Below are positions 41,806-50,103 of a stretch of 64,000 bases of DNA, piece by piece. The translations under genes were made by a program, and so were the position numbers. The stretch spans positions 1-64,000 of the forward strand of contig DAOMNO010000011.1 of assembly GCA_035443885.1 (NCBI GenBank), in the 5' to 3' direction. This stretch comes from DAOMNO01 sp035443885 (GTDB lineage: Bacteria; Planctomycetota; Phycisphaerae; Phycisphaerales; SM1A02). Under the pieces are notes generated by a model, which did no database searches, had not been told where the DNA came from, and saw nothing but the letters and a program-made list of their open reading frames with translations. The stretch's first letter is position 1; each line of letters starts with the position of its first letter.

Positions 41806-42483
41806 ATGTCGGTGGCCAGGGCCGGCATCATGCAACGATCACACGAGACGAAGAACGGATTGCCAAAGCGATGTGCTGCACAGCACCGCCGGGGTTCGAC
41901 GCTCTCCGTCGTGCTAATCGTTCTGTCGATCGTAAGCGCATTCGGCATCGCTGCATACATCGTTGTGCCTCGCAGCGCGTCAGGTTCAAGCGCGAGCGGC
42001 GCGGTGGCGGAAGTTCGCGAAGCGCGATTGCCCCACAATCAGCTTGTCATGGACGGCGTGATTTCGCTTATCGGCGCAAGCTCAAGTGTGCTTGCCGTGC
42101 ATCAGCGCGATCGCGGACCGTATGTTGAAATTCTGCTTCGGACACATGATGCATCCGGCACGGGAGAACTTGCTGCTGATGAGATCGTGCTAATCAGCCA
42201 CAGCGAGATTCTTCAGACCATCAAGCTCTACACGATTGCTGAGGGCGAGGCTCGTGGTTCATATGGTCTTGCCGGTCTCTGGGGCTGGCCTGAGCCGGGG
42301 AGTCGCGAGTTTGCCGATCGCTGGCGCAGCCACTCACGCGTGGAGCAGCGAGTTATCGCCACCGGTGTTTCCAGCATGAACATCGAACGCATGGCAGGCT
42401 CCCGCCTGCGAATCTCGCTTATCTGGGCCTCGGAATCCGCCGATGCAAGGGACGAAGCGTCGGCAGTGGTTGCCGTTCGCTGA
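41806..42483 (+). CDS. Pseudopilin-like membrane protein without Glu+5
   Basis: A 225-residue protein. The basic N-terminus ends in RRG|STLSVVLIVLSIVSAFGIAAYIVV (about 28-54), shaped like a class III prepilin signal but with Val instead of Glu at +5. The soluble domain resembles the layout of minor pseudopilins such as GspJ/GspK: HNQLVMDGVISLIGASSS...YVEILLRTHDASG...ADEIVLISHSE...LKLYTIAE-like. No Shine-Dalgarno sequence is clear; ATG 41806 or 41830 is possible. Its position between pilin and GspH-like genes supports a role in the pseudopilus. Identity unresolved. Confidence 0.65.
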   Translation: MSVARAGIMQRSHETKNGLPKRCAAQHRRGSTLSVVLIVLSIVSAFGIAAYIVVPRSASGSSASGAVAEVREARLPHNQLVMDGVISLIGASSSVLAVHQRDRGPYVEILLRTHDASGTGELAADEIVLISHSEILQTIKLYTIAEGEARGSYGLAGLWGWPEPGSREFADRWRSHSRVEQRVIATGVSSMNIERMAGSRLRISLIWASESADARDEASAVVAVR

Positions 42484-42522
42484 CGCGCTTCTGGATATTT
42501 CTCCAGGGCGCAGGAGTGAATC

Positions 42523-42816
42523 ATGCGACCCTCACGGTATCTCAACGCGATTTTGACGGTGAATGCGGTGCTCTTGGCCGTGCTGGTGTGGACGCAGCTT
42601 GCCGGTTCCGGCACGTTGCCCGTGCTCGGCGCTCGTGAAGCGGTGGCGCAATCCCAGCCCGCTGGCATTCCGAACGCCGCGGCGCAGCGTCAGCAGATGA
42701 TCGATTCTCTGCGCGAGTTGCGCAAGAGCGTCGAGGAGAGCAACAAGCTGCTCAAAGACGGCAATCTGCGCGTGCACGTAACAAATCTGCATGAGATCAA
42801 GATTGAGACGCCATGA
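42523..42816 (+). CDS. Small membrane-anchored protein in pilus cluster
   Basis: A 97-residue protein with an N-terminal helix (AILTVNAVLLAVLVWTQLAG, about 9-28). A possible signal cleavage at VAQS follows, and then a charged helix (QRQQMIDSLRELRKSVEESNKLL) with coiled-coil character. AGGAG precedes the ATG. Unknown function; conserved placement within the cluster should be tested in related genomes. Confidence 0.65.
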   Translation: MRPSRYLNAILTVNAVLLAVLVWTQLAGSGTLPVLGAREAVAQSQPAGIPNAAAQRQQMIDSLRELRKSVEESNKLLKDGNLRVHVTNLHEIKIETP

Positions 42817-42837
42817 TCTGCAATTGAAGGATGCGTT

Positions 42838-43407
42838 ATGCGCTACGCGACATCCAATTCATGCAGGCAAGGCTACACGCTCATCGAGCTGCTGATCGTC
42901 GTTGCAGTGCTGGGCTTGGCGGCTTCGCTGCTGATTCCGTACATGGCGGGCCGCAGCAGTCTGGAGACGCAGGCGGCTGTTCGTCGTGTCATTGCTGACC
43001 TCAGTTTCGCACAGTCAGACGCACTGGCGCATCAGGAGTATCGCCGCGTTTACTTTTACCCCGACGGTCGCGGTTACTGTCTGCTTCGCATCACGGGCGC
43101 GTTTGACGCAGCGTTTGATCCGAACACGGCAGACTATCTGATCGACCCGATTACAGTTACGAACTCAAGCAGCCATTACATCGTGGATTTCACGGCTGAT
43201 TCGCGATATGCAGGAGTGAGTATCGGTACTGTTTCGATCGACTCATCCGCGCGGTTCATCACCTATGACGCGCTGGGCGGAACGGTCATGGGCGGGGGGA
43301 CGCTGCCCGGCACGGGAGGATACATCACTGTTACTTCGGATGAGGCCACGTATCGCATCAACATCGCGCCGTTCACAGGAAAACTGACAGTCGAGAAGAT
43401 CGACTGA
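42838..43407 (+). CDS. GspH-like minor pseudopilin
   Basis: A 189-residue prepilin with the canonical signal G|YTLIELLIVVAVLGLAASLL, Glu+5 included. VRRVIADLSFAQSDALAHQE follows, which is the helix motif typical of GspH/FimT proteins. The rest is a beta-rich domain (YRRVYFYPDGRGYCLLRI...). Minor pseudopilins of this type prime or cap the pseudopilus. Confidence 0.85.
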   Translation: MRYATSNSCRQGYTLIELLIVVAVLGLAASLLIPYMAGRSSLETQAAVRRVIADLSFAQSDALAHQEYRRVYFYPDGRGYCLLRITGAFDAAFDPNTADYLIDPITVTNSSSHYIVDFTADSRYAGVSIGTVSIDSSARFITYDALGGTVMGGGTLPGTGGYITVTSDEATYRINIAPFTGKLTVEKID

Positions 43408-43457
43408 TATCGCACTGTCTTTTCCGGCGGGATTACCGCACACCGACGAACCAGGAG

Positions 43458-44675
43458 ATGAATGTGTTTGGAGGCCGCTTTTCATCATCAATCGGAGCTG
43501 TAGGCATCGAGATCGGCAATCGATCTGTGCGATTGCTTCAGCTTCGCCGTCAGTCGGGTCGCTTGATTGTGGTTGGCGCGAGTGAAGAAGCCGTGGCGTC
43601 TCCCGGTGCCCCGGCAAGCGTCTATATCCCCTCAGCCACATCCGCCAAGGATGAGCCGAAACAGCTTTCTTCGGGCCAGATCTCGCCTCTCGGTGCGCGA
43701 TTGCGCGCCGCGTTCGCCAACGGCGGTTTTACTGGAAGGCGATGTATTGTCAGCTTGCCGCGCGAAGACATCTGCATTCAATCCGTCCGATTGCCCAAGA
43801 TGCCTGACCATGAAATGGAGCAGGCGGCTGCGTGGGAAGCATCACAGCGATTCGGGTTTGATCGTGCTGCGATGGAAGTGTGCGTGCTGCGCACAGGCGC
43901 TTCACTCCAGAGCGGAGAAAATCGCGAGGAAGTGCTTCTTGTCGCGGCTTCGCACGCGCGTATTCAGGATCGGCTTGCTCCGATTCTCGAAGCCGGCTTC
44001 CGCCCCGCAGCCGTTGACACGGGCTTCGGTGCGCTCGCCCGGCTGTTCAGCCAGCAGTTTCGGCGCGAGGCGGATCGCCAGCATGTTCGCGGCGTGCTAG
44101 ATGTCGGCGAATCCGGCTCCAACATCATCATCCTGCGTGGCGATCAGATTGCTTTCTGCAAGCCTGTCCAGATCGGCGGCGATCACCTCAACAAGGCTGT
44201 CTCGGAACATTTGCAGATGGAATTGGACGCCGCCGCAGACCTTCGCGCGGTTCGCATCGCAGAACATGGCCGGCAGACGGATGAAAAGTCAATCGACGCA
44301 GCGACGGATCGTGCCGTCTTCGAGGCCGTGCGGCCGTTGATGGGCGATATTGTGAAGGAAGTCGTGTTGTGCCTGCGGTACTACGGGGTGACGTTCCGCG
44401 GCAAGCCGCCGTGTCAGATCATTCTTTCCGGTCGCGACGGTGCGGAGCCTCGCTTGGCGCAGATGCTGCATGAAGCGTCCAAAGTACCTGTCGAGACCGA
44501 CGACGCGAACGGCACGCTGGCGGACATTGGTGAGCAGTTGCGAAACGCCATGAATCGCGATCCTGGTCCCGCAGCCGCATGGGCGGTAGCGGCTGGTCTG
44601 AGCATTCGTGACCTCGCTGCGGCGCGGCCGAAGTCAGCGGGTGAAACCGCACAAACTCGCGGAGCCGCAGCATGA
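43458..44675 (+). CDS. pilM: PilM-like actin-fold assembly protein
   Basis: A 405-residue cytoplasmic protein of the PilM/FtsA-like actin fold. Near the N-terminus SSIGAVGIEIGNRSVRLLQL is the phosphate-1 strand. FTGRRCIVSLPREDICIQSVRLPKMP and DHEMEQAAAWEASQ are PilM hallmarks, and RGVLDVGESGSNIIILRGDQIAFCKPVQIGG is phosphate-2. PilM couples the cytoplasmic motor to PilN-PilO. AGGAG abuts the ATG at 43458; a GTG at 43464 would have better spacing. Overlaps the next gene by 4 nt. Confidence 0.85.
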   Translation: MNVFGGRFSSSIGAVGIEIGNRSVRLLQLRRQSGRLIVVGASEEAVASPGAPASVYIPSATSAKDEPKQLSSGQISPLGARLRAAFANGGFTGRRCIVSLPREDICIQSVRLPKMPDHEMEQAAAWEASQRFGFDRAAMEVCVLRTGASLQSGENREEVLLVAASHARIQDRLAPILEAGFRPAAVDTGFGALARLFSQQFRREADRQHVRGVLDVGESGSNIIILRGDQIAFCKPVQIGGDHLNKAVSEHLQMELDAAADLRAVRIAEHGRQTDEKSIDAATDRAVFEAVRPLMGDIVKEVVLCLRYYGVTFRGKPPCQIILSGRDGAEPRLAQMLHEASKVPVETDDANGTLADIGEQLRNAMNRDPGPAAAWAVAAGLSIRDLAAARPKSAGETAQTRGAAA

Positions 44676-45367
44676 GCCAGAAGCCGATCGATCTTCTTCC
44701 TGAGTCGATTCGCGCGAGTTGCCTTGCAGGTATTCGCACGGGTCGCACCATTGCAGCAGTCGGCATCGCCATTGCGATCGTCGTGATTGCAGCGACACAT
44801 ACTCGCTTCAAGCTTGATCGCGCACGCGATGGCTTGCAATTAGCAGAGGCGCACGCAGACCAGGTGCTTGCTGCAGAAGCCCAGGCACGAGAGTTGAGCG
44901 CACAGTTGACGGATGTGCGCGAACTGATCAATACGCATGATGCAATCATTCTTCCACTTGAACTGAGCGCGGTGCTGGCCACACTGGTCAATCAACTGCC
45001 GCCCAGCGTTGGGCTTGATCGCCTTGATCTTGATGCGCAGTCGCGCACACGCGGGCGAGGCAGCAGCGCGGCGCGCCCCCGCACAACGGGAACCAGCTCG
45101 AATGAAGCATCCGATGCGCTGCCTCCTCGTGTGTTGATTGGCGAGATGACTGGCTTTGCGGCCAGCGACGACGAAATAGCCGAGCTGGTTTCGCGAATGG
45201 AAACCATGCAGCCGTTCAGCGCAGTAAGTCTGGACTTCAGTAGAACGCGTGCTGTTCGCGGACACGCTGCTCGCGAGTTCCGCATCAGCTTCAGGATTGA
45301 CCTGGACGCACGATATGTCGTGGCATCAGGGCGAATGGCCGGCGCACGGGAGGCTGGACATGAATGA
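44672..45367 (+). CDS. pilN: PilN-like inner-membrane assembly protein
   Basis: A 231-residue bitopic protein. The N-terminal IDLLPESIRA is the short cytoplasmic PilN motif (INLLP-type) that docks into PilM. A membrane helix follows (TIAAVGIAIAIVVIAATH, about 28-45), then a coiled coil (50-95) and a ferredoxin-like periplasmic domain with a Thr/Ser/Arg-rich loop (RTRGRGSSAARPRTTG). ATGA overlap with pilM; it overlaps the following gene by 8 nt. Confidence 0.82.
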   Translation: MSQKPIDLLPESIRASCLAGIRTGRTIAAVGIAIAIVVIAATHTRFKLDRARDGLQLAEAHADQVLAAEAQARELSAQLTDVRELINTHDAIILPLELSAVLATLVNQLPPSVGLDRLDLDAQSRTRGRGSSAARPRTTGTSSNEASDALPPRVLIGEMTGFAASDDEIAELVSRMETMQPFSAVSLDFSRTRAVRGHAAREFRISFRIDLDARYVVASGRMAGAREAGHE

Positions 45368-45986
45368 TCGACGTCATATTCTGCTCACCGCAGGCAGCTT
45401 TCTTGCCGTGCTTCTGCTCGGTGGCGGATTGCTTGTGTGGCCCGCACATCGCGAAGCTCGCTCGCTGGATGAGCAGGCGCGCGATCTCTACAGCCGCATG
45501 GCGAATCTTGAGGATACAACCGCGGAAGTCGGTCGCCTGATTCGCGAACTCGAAAAAGCCAGGCAATACGCCTCAGACAATCTCAAAGTGATTCCAGAAG
45601 GGCCGGAAGTCGCGGATCTGATGCGGCGATTGTCGCTGCGTGTTGATGGCGCCACGGTGCTTGATCAGACCTTCACCACAGGCTCACCTTCGGACGCGAT
45701 TCCCGGTGAGAAGGGGGCGCAGGCCATGCCGATCACCATCGACATGCAGGCACGTTTTGATTCGATCTTCGCGGTGATTCGCGCAACGGAAGCGATGGAT
45801 CGGCTCGTGCGGGTCAGTTCGATTCGCCTGACGTGCAATCGCGATACGAAGGGAGCGCCAAACAATCGCGATGAATCCATCCTGACGGCGTCGGTATCCA
45901 TCGAAGCCATCTATGACCCTGCGATTTCTGCAAGTACCGCTGTGCTGGATAGCGCCGTGTCAAACGCGCGACGGGAGGAGCAATGA
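45360..45986 (+). CDS. pilO: PilO-like inner-membrane assembly protein
   Basis: A 208-residue bitopic protein: membrane helix at about 7-28 (ILLTAGSFLAVLLLGGGLLVW), coiled coil to about 75 (DEQARDLYSRMANLEDTTAEVGR), then NLKVIPEGPEVADLMRRLS as in PilO proteins. It should heterodimerise with PilN in the periplasm. The ATG at 45360 gives translational coupling; longer upstream reading is unsupported. Confidence 0.8.
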   Translation: MNDRRHILLTAGSFLAVLLLGGGLLVWPAHREARSLDEQARDLYSRMANLEDTTAEVGRLIRELEKARQYASDNLKVIPEGPEVADLMRRLSLRVDGATVLDQTFTTGSPSDAIPGEKGAQAMPITIDMQARFDSIFAVIRATEAMDRLVRVSSIRLTCNRDTKGAPNNRDESILTASVSIEAIYDPAISASTAVLDSAVSNARREEQ

Positions 45987-46630
45987 ACGTACCTGTCTCC
46001 ATGAGGCGACTGTGGGTTCAGTTGACAGCCGATCGCAAACGATTTGGCATTCTGTGTGCGGCACTTGCGGTCGGGTTGTTGCTGTGGGGTCGTGTCATCA
46101 TCGTTACCAACGTGCCCCGCACGGCCGTTGCCAAGCCGGATCAGAAGGTCGCTTCGACAACGGCGAAGCCATCGACGACCTCTGCAAAGGCGAAGAGTGA
46201 ACCCAAGACCTCTGATAAGCCCAGGCGGGTTTTGCGAGTGCTGCCGACGATCGCGATCGATCTCGACAAGCAACCGCAGCGCGATCCTTTCATGATTAGT
46301 TCGCAGCACTTCCCGCAGACTCCAGCGTCAGGTGATCGTGGTAGTACGCGGGTTGATGTTATTGAGGACGCAGAGACCGTGGAAGCGAGACTGATCGCTG
46401 GTCTTCAGCAGATGGCTTCCAAGCTGAAGCTGGAAGCAATTATGGGCGGCGTTGGCGGTGGGATGGTTCTGATTAATGCACGCGCTTATCGGCTGGGTCA
46501 GCTTATCCCGGTACCCGGTCATGCCGATGTCAGCTTTGAGTTAGTTGAAGTCAGAGACCGCTCGGTCGTCATTGAGAACCAGGGCCGACGATTCGTCCTC
46601 TCAATGCCGACGCCCGGAAGCAGAGAGTAG
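45983..46630 (+). CDS. PilP/GspC-like secretin-connecting protein
   Basis: A 215-residue protein with one membrane helix (FGILCAALAVGLLLWGRVIIV, about 21-41), a Lys/Thr/Ser-rich linker (52-82) and a C-terminal domain. In that domain RDPFMI, KLEAIMGGVGGGMVLINARAYRLGQ and VSFELVEVRDRSVVIENQGRRFVL match the HR/PilP-type beta-sandwich that binds the secretin N0 domain. Start overlaps pilO by 4 nt. Assigned by fold pattern and position; PilP and GspC cannot be told apart here. Confidence 0.78.
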   Translation: MNVPVSMRRLWVQLTADRKRFGILCAALAVGLLLWGRVIIVTNVPRTAVAKPDQKVASTTAKPSTTSAKAKSEPKTSDKPRRVLRVLPTIAIDLDKQPQRDPFMISSQHFPQTPASGDRGSTRVDVIEDAETVEARLIAGLQQMASKLKLEAIMGGVGGGMVLINARAYRLGQLIPVPGHADVSFELVEVRDRSVVIENQGRRFVLSMPTPGSRE

Positions 46631-46746
46631 GCAGGCGAAGGAAGCACGCGACGACAACAAGCAACCGTCAATCGCTGGGCAGAGTTCTTCTTTCTACTCC
46701 CAACTTCCCATTCTTTCCAAATCTGCGAGGCAGGAGTTCTTCGATC

Positions 46747-48711
46747 ATGAGCAACACACACCACAGTCGCGGCCGGCTTTTTTTTCTGCCGAAGTGGTCC
46801 GTTTATGCACTCTGCGTAATCGTGGCAGGCTCGGCATACGGGCAAAGCGGGGGAAGCACGGGAAACTCAGCCAATGAACCGCCGGTCGCGGTCACAGACT
46901 ACGGTACAGTCGATCTTGCTGTGCAGGACACCGATCTCGCGCAGGTGCTGCAGATGCTCTCCATTCAGAGCAAGAAGAACATCATCACCAGCAAGAGCGT
47001 CTCAGCAACAATCACCGCCAATCTCTACGATGTCACATTCTACGAAGCGCTCGATTCGATCCTTCGGGTGAATGGGTACGGTTATATCGAAGAGGGCAAT
47101 TTCATCTACATCTACACCCGCGCTGAGCTTGAAGAGATCGAGCGGGCACGACGCCGCACAGAGAGCCGCATCTTTGTGCTGGATCATCTGGCCGCCGTTG
47201 ACGCGCACGACTTCATTCAGCCGCTGCTGAGTGATGTTGGTCGCGCATCGCATCGAGGCGAAGTGCAGGTCGGTTTCCGTCCCGAGATCACTGACGGCGG
47301 CGCGGATCAGTACGCCTTCTCCGCGCGCCTGGTGGTCAACGACTATCCGGAGAATCTCGACGCCATCGCGCGTCTGCTTAAGGAAGTCGATACGCCGCCT
47401 CAGCAGGTGTTGGTCGAAGCCACTATTCTGCAAACCGCGCTGAACGAGGACAATGCATTCGGCATCGACTTCACCGTGCTCGGCAGCCTCAACTTCTCAG
47501 ACCTGACGAATCCACTTTCCGCGGTGAGCAATCTGCTCATCGGCAACGATGAAGGCGCGGGCATCAAGGGTACCAGCGATCGCGGCTTCCAGCCCCTCGA
47601 CAATCGCGCGACGGCGGTTTCAAGCACCGTCGGCGGCACAGCGGGTCCAGGTGGTCTTAAGGTCGGCATCGTGCGCGATGACATCAGCGTGTTTCTGCGC
47701 GTGCTGGATGAAGTAACAGACTCCACCGTGCTGGCCCGCCCCAAGATCATGGCGCTGAATCGTCAGCGTGCCCAGGTACTTGTCGGTAAAAAGGTCGGCT
47801 ACCTGTCAACCACCGCAACTGAAACCACCACGACGCAGAGCGTCGAGTTCCTCGACACCGGCGTGCAACTCATCTTCAGGCCGTTCATCTCGAACGATGG
47901 CATGATCCGTCTGGAACTGGCGCCGAGTGTCTCGGAAGCAAGTCTTCGTCCTGTAACCCAGGCCACTGGTGTAACGGTAACGATTCCTGACGAAGTGACG
48001 AATCAGTTGACGACCAACGTGCGCATCCGTGATGGACAGACGCTTGTACTCGGCGGCCTCTTCCGTGAATCCACGGCTATCACACGTCGGCAAGTTCCCT
48101 TCCTTGGCGATGTGCCGATTCTCGGCGCTGCATTCCGAGGCCAGGAAGACGCCGTTGTACGTTCGGAGATCATCTTCCTTATCACACCGTCGATCATCAA
48201 GGATGAGACGCTGTGGGAGATGGGCCGCGATACGCTGGGTTACAGCGATGCCGTTCGCGTTGGCGGCCGTGCAGGCCTCTTGCCCTTCAGCCGCGAGAAG
48301 ATCACTGGCAACTACAACCAGCTTGCTGTGGAAGCGTTCAATCGCGGCGACCAGAAGATGGCGCAGTACTACATCAGCAACTCGCTTCGGATGAACCCGA
48401 ATCAGCCTGAGATGGTGCGCATGCGTCAGCAGGTAACCGGTCAGCCGATTTCGATTCACGAGCCGAGCATCATGGAGCGCGTACTTCGCAACGAGCTTGG
48501 AACGCTGAGTTGGCTCGGCGGCGTAGACTCAGAGGTAACCGTTACACTTTCGCCCACGAGTACGTCGTCTGCTCAGAGCAGCAACGGGCAGCACGATGAG
48601 GCTGGCGCGTGGCGTTCGTACTGGCTGCCGAGCGCATCGGGTTTCCCGATGTGGTATGGCGACGGCAACCAGTCGCTGATCGCCAACGTTCCCACGAACA
48701 ACAACGAGTGA
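46747..48711 (+). CDS. Secretin (PilQ/GspD family) with C-terminal extension
   Basis: A 654-residue outer-membrane secretin. Signal-type helix at 15-31 (cleavage near AYGQ). The N0/STN-like domain is at about 50-125 (VDLAVQDTDLAQVLQMLSIQS) and an N1/NolW-like domain at about 140-215 (FVLDHLAAVDAHDFIQPLL). The secretin core is at about 218-483, with VLVEATILQT at its start, VPFLGDVPILGAAFR at 450-464 and RSEIIFLITPSII at 472-484. Unusually, ~170 residues follow the core. They include a TPR-like helical pair (NQLAVEAFNRGDQKMAQYYI, NSLRMNPNQPEMVRMR, 524-560) and an acidic/Ser-rich tail. Forms the gated pore for pilus or secreted proteins. Confidence 0.92.
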   Translation: MSNTHHSRGRLFFLPKWSVYALCVIVAGSAYGQSGGSTGNSANEPPVAVTDYGTVDLAVQDTDLAQVLQMLSIQSKKNIITSKSVSATITANLYDVTFYEALDSILRVNGYGYIEEGNFIYIYTRAELEEIERARRRTESRIFVLDHLAAVDAHDFIQPLLSDVGRASHRGEVQVGFRPEITDGGADQYAFSARLVVNDYPENLDAIARLLKEVDTPPQQVLVEATILQTALNEDNAFGIDFTVLGSLNFSDLTNPLSAVSNLLIGNDEGAGIKGTSDRGFQPLDNRATAVSSTVGGTAGPGGLKVGIVRDDISVFLRVLDEVTDSTVLARPKIMALNRQRAQVLVGKKVGYLSTTATETTTTQSVEFLDTGVQLIFRPFISNDGMIRLELAPSVSEASLRPVTQATGVTVTIPDEVTNQLTTNVRIRDGQTLVLGGLFRESTAITRRQVPFLGDVPILGAAFRGQEDAVVRSEIIFLITPSIIKDETLWEMGRDTLGYSDAVRVGGRAGLLPFSREKITGNYNQLAVEAFNRGDQKMAQYYISNSLRMNPNQPEMVRMRQQVTGQPISIHEPSIMERVLRNELGTLSWLGGVDSEVTVTLSPTSTSSAQSSNGQHDEAGAWRSYWLPSASGFPMWYGDGNQSLIANVPTNNNE

Positions 48712-48728
48712 ATCTCGACTTTCAGGTC

Positions 48729-48771
48729 GTCGGTTGCCAGCGCGGAATGAATGTTCCGGCTGGCAATCGAC
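48729..48771 (+). terminator. Long hairpin between secretin and TPR gene
   Basis: Arms GTCGGTTGCCAGC.CGGAA and TTCCG.GCTGGCAATCGAC pair over about 18 bp with one G-U wobble and one bulge around a TGAATG loop, 18 nt after the secretin stop. The T-tract after it is weak (CCTTTC), so partial termination or RNA processing is more likely than full termination. Confidence 0.6.
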
Positions 48772-48808
48772 GCCTTTCAGGCAACTTCTCAATCACAAGA
48801 GCATCACC

Positions 48809-50041
48809 ATGAAGACTCGCAGCATCCGTATCGTCGCTCTTCCGGCACTTGCACTCCTTTCGTTCTCGCTTCTGGCGAGCGGTTGCGGTCCGACAAAGGC
48901 CGGTATGAAGGCGCGAGGTGACGCATCCGATCGACTGAACGCAGTCAATGCCCAACTGAGCTACGACCAGGCCAAGCGTGCATTTGAAGTCGGCCAGTTT
49001 GATCGATCGCTGCGCGAGATCACGATTGCGATTGATCGCAGGCCTTCAGTGGCGGAGTACCACCTGCTGCGTGGACGAATCTTCATGGAGACGCATCGTC
49101 TTGAGCGAGCTGCGGATGCGTTCAAAGAAGCCACGAAGCACAATCCCAGCTACGCCGAGGCGCATTACTTCCTCGGCATTGTCTATCAGCGATGGTCGGA
49201 CAGTCGGCGCGCGTTTGAAAACTACATGACCGCCTTCGACTTCGACTCCAGCAACGCCCAGTACCTGCTGGCTGCTGCAGAATCGATGATCGCGCTCGGC
49301 GAGTTTCAGTCTGCGCGCGAGCTGATCGAGCCACGATTGTCGTACTTTGAGCACAACGCGGCATTGCGTCACCTGTTGGGCCAGATTGCACTGCTTGAGA
49401 ATGACCCCCAGAAGGCAGCGCGCCTGTATGCGGAAGCGCGCCTGCTCAGCCCGGATGATCTGGTGCTGCTTGAAGAACTGGCAATCGCGCAGTTCGCCGC
49501 GGGGATGTATGGAAAGAGCTATGAAACACTGCGCCACCTGCAAGCGTCCAGCGGTCAGCCGCGCGCCGATCTGCTGCGACTTGAAGCGCGCTGCCTGACA
49601 CACATCGGGCGGTTGATCGAAGCGCGAAATGCATATCTTGAACTGACGCAGATGGAGCCGGGCGAAGTCGAGGGGTGGATTGAGCTTGGCGCGGTGGCGA
49701 GAGAATTGGGCGATCATCGCCGAGTGTCGCAGGGCGGAGCTCGCGCCGTTGCACTCGCACCAGATCGCTATGAAGGTTATCTGCTTCAGGCGATTTCAGC
49801 GAGGCAGAACGGCGACATGAAAGAGTGCATCAGACTGCTGGGCATGGCTGCCGATCGTGCGTCCGATACGGCGCTGCCGCACTTGCTGCTGGGCCGAATA
49901 CAGGAGAATGCGGGGAATGTGCGGGCTGCACTGGCTGCTTACTCGTCTGCTGTCCGTGCAGAACCCGGTCATGCTGAAGCACGCGCTCATTTGAGCCGAT
50001 TGAGCAGTGCGCAGGTGGCGACCGTCCCGCAATCTGAGTGA
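48809..50041 (+). CDS. TPR-repeat lipoprotein
   Basis: A 410-residue lipoprotein with signal and lipobox LLASGC (Cys at about 26). It then has some eight to nine TPR-like helical pairs (for example QAKRAFEVGQFDRSLREITIAID, AADAFKEATKHNPSYAEAHYFLGIVYQ, AARLYAEARLLSPDDLVLLEELAIA, AALAAYSSAVRAEPGHAEARAHLSRL). Placed after the secretin, it may be the pilotin or PilF-like factor for secretin assembly, although PilF has only six TPRs. ATG at 48809; the longer frame upstream lacks a start signal. Confidence 0.83.
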   Translation: MKTRSIRIVALPALALLSFSLLASGCGPTKAGMKARGDASDRLNAVNAQLSYDQAKRAFEVGQFDRSLREITIAIDRRPSVAEYHLLRGRIFMETHRLERAADAFKEATKHNPSYAEAHYFLGIVYQRWSDSRRAFENYMTAFDFDSSNAQYLLAAAESMIALGEFQSARELIEPRLSYFEHNAALRHLLGQIALLENDPQKAARLYAEARLLSPDDLVLLEELAIAQFAAGMYGKSYETLRHLQASSGQPRADLLRLEARCLTHIGRLIEARNAYLELTQMEPGEVEGWIELGAVARELGDHRRVSQGGARAVALAPDRYEGYLLQAISARQNGDMKECIRLLGMAADRASDTALPHLLLGRIQENAGNVRAALAAYSSAVRAEPGHAEARAHLSRLSSAQVATVPQSE

Positions 50042-50103
50042 GATTCGCAGGGGAACCTGTCGCGACGAGTGCGCGGCAGCGTGAGCCGGAGAAAGGAGCG
50101 GCC

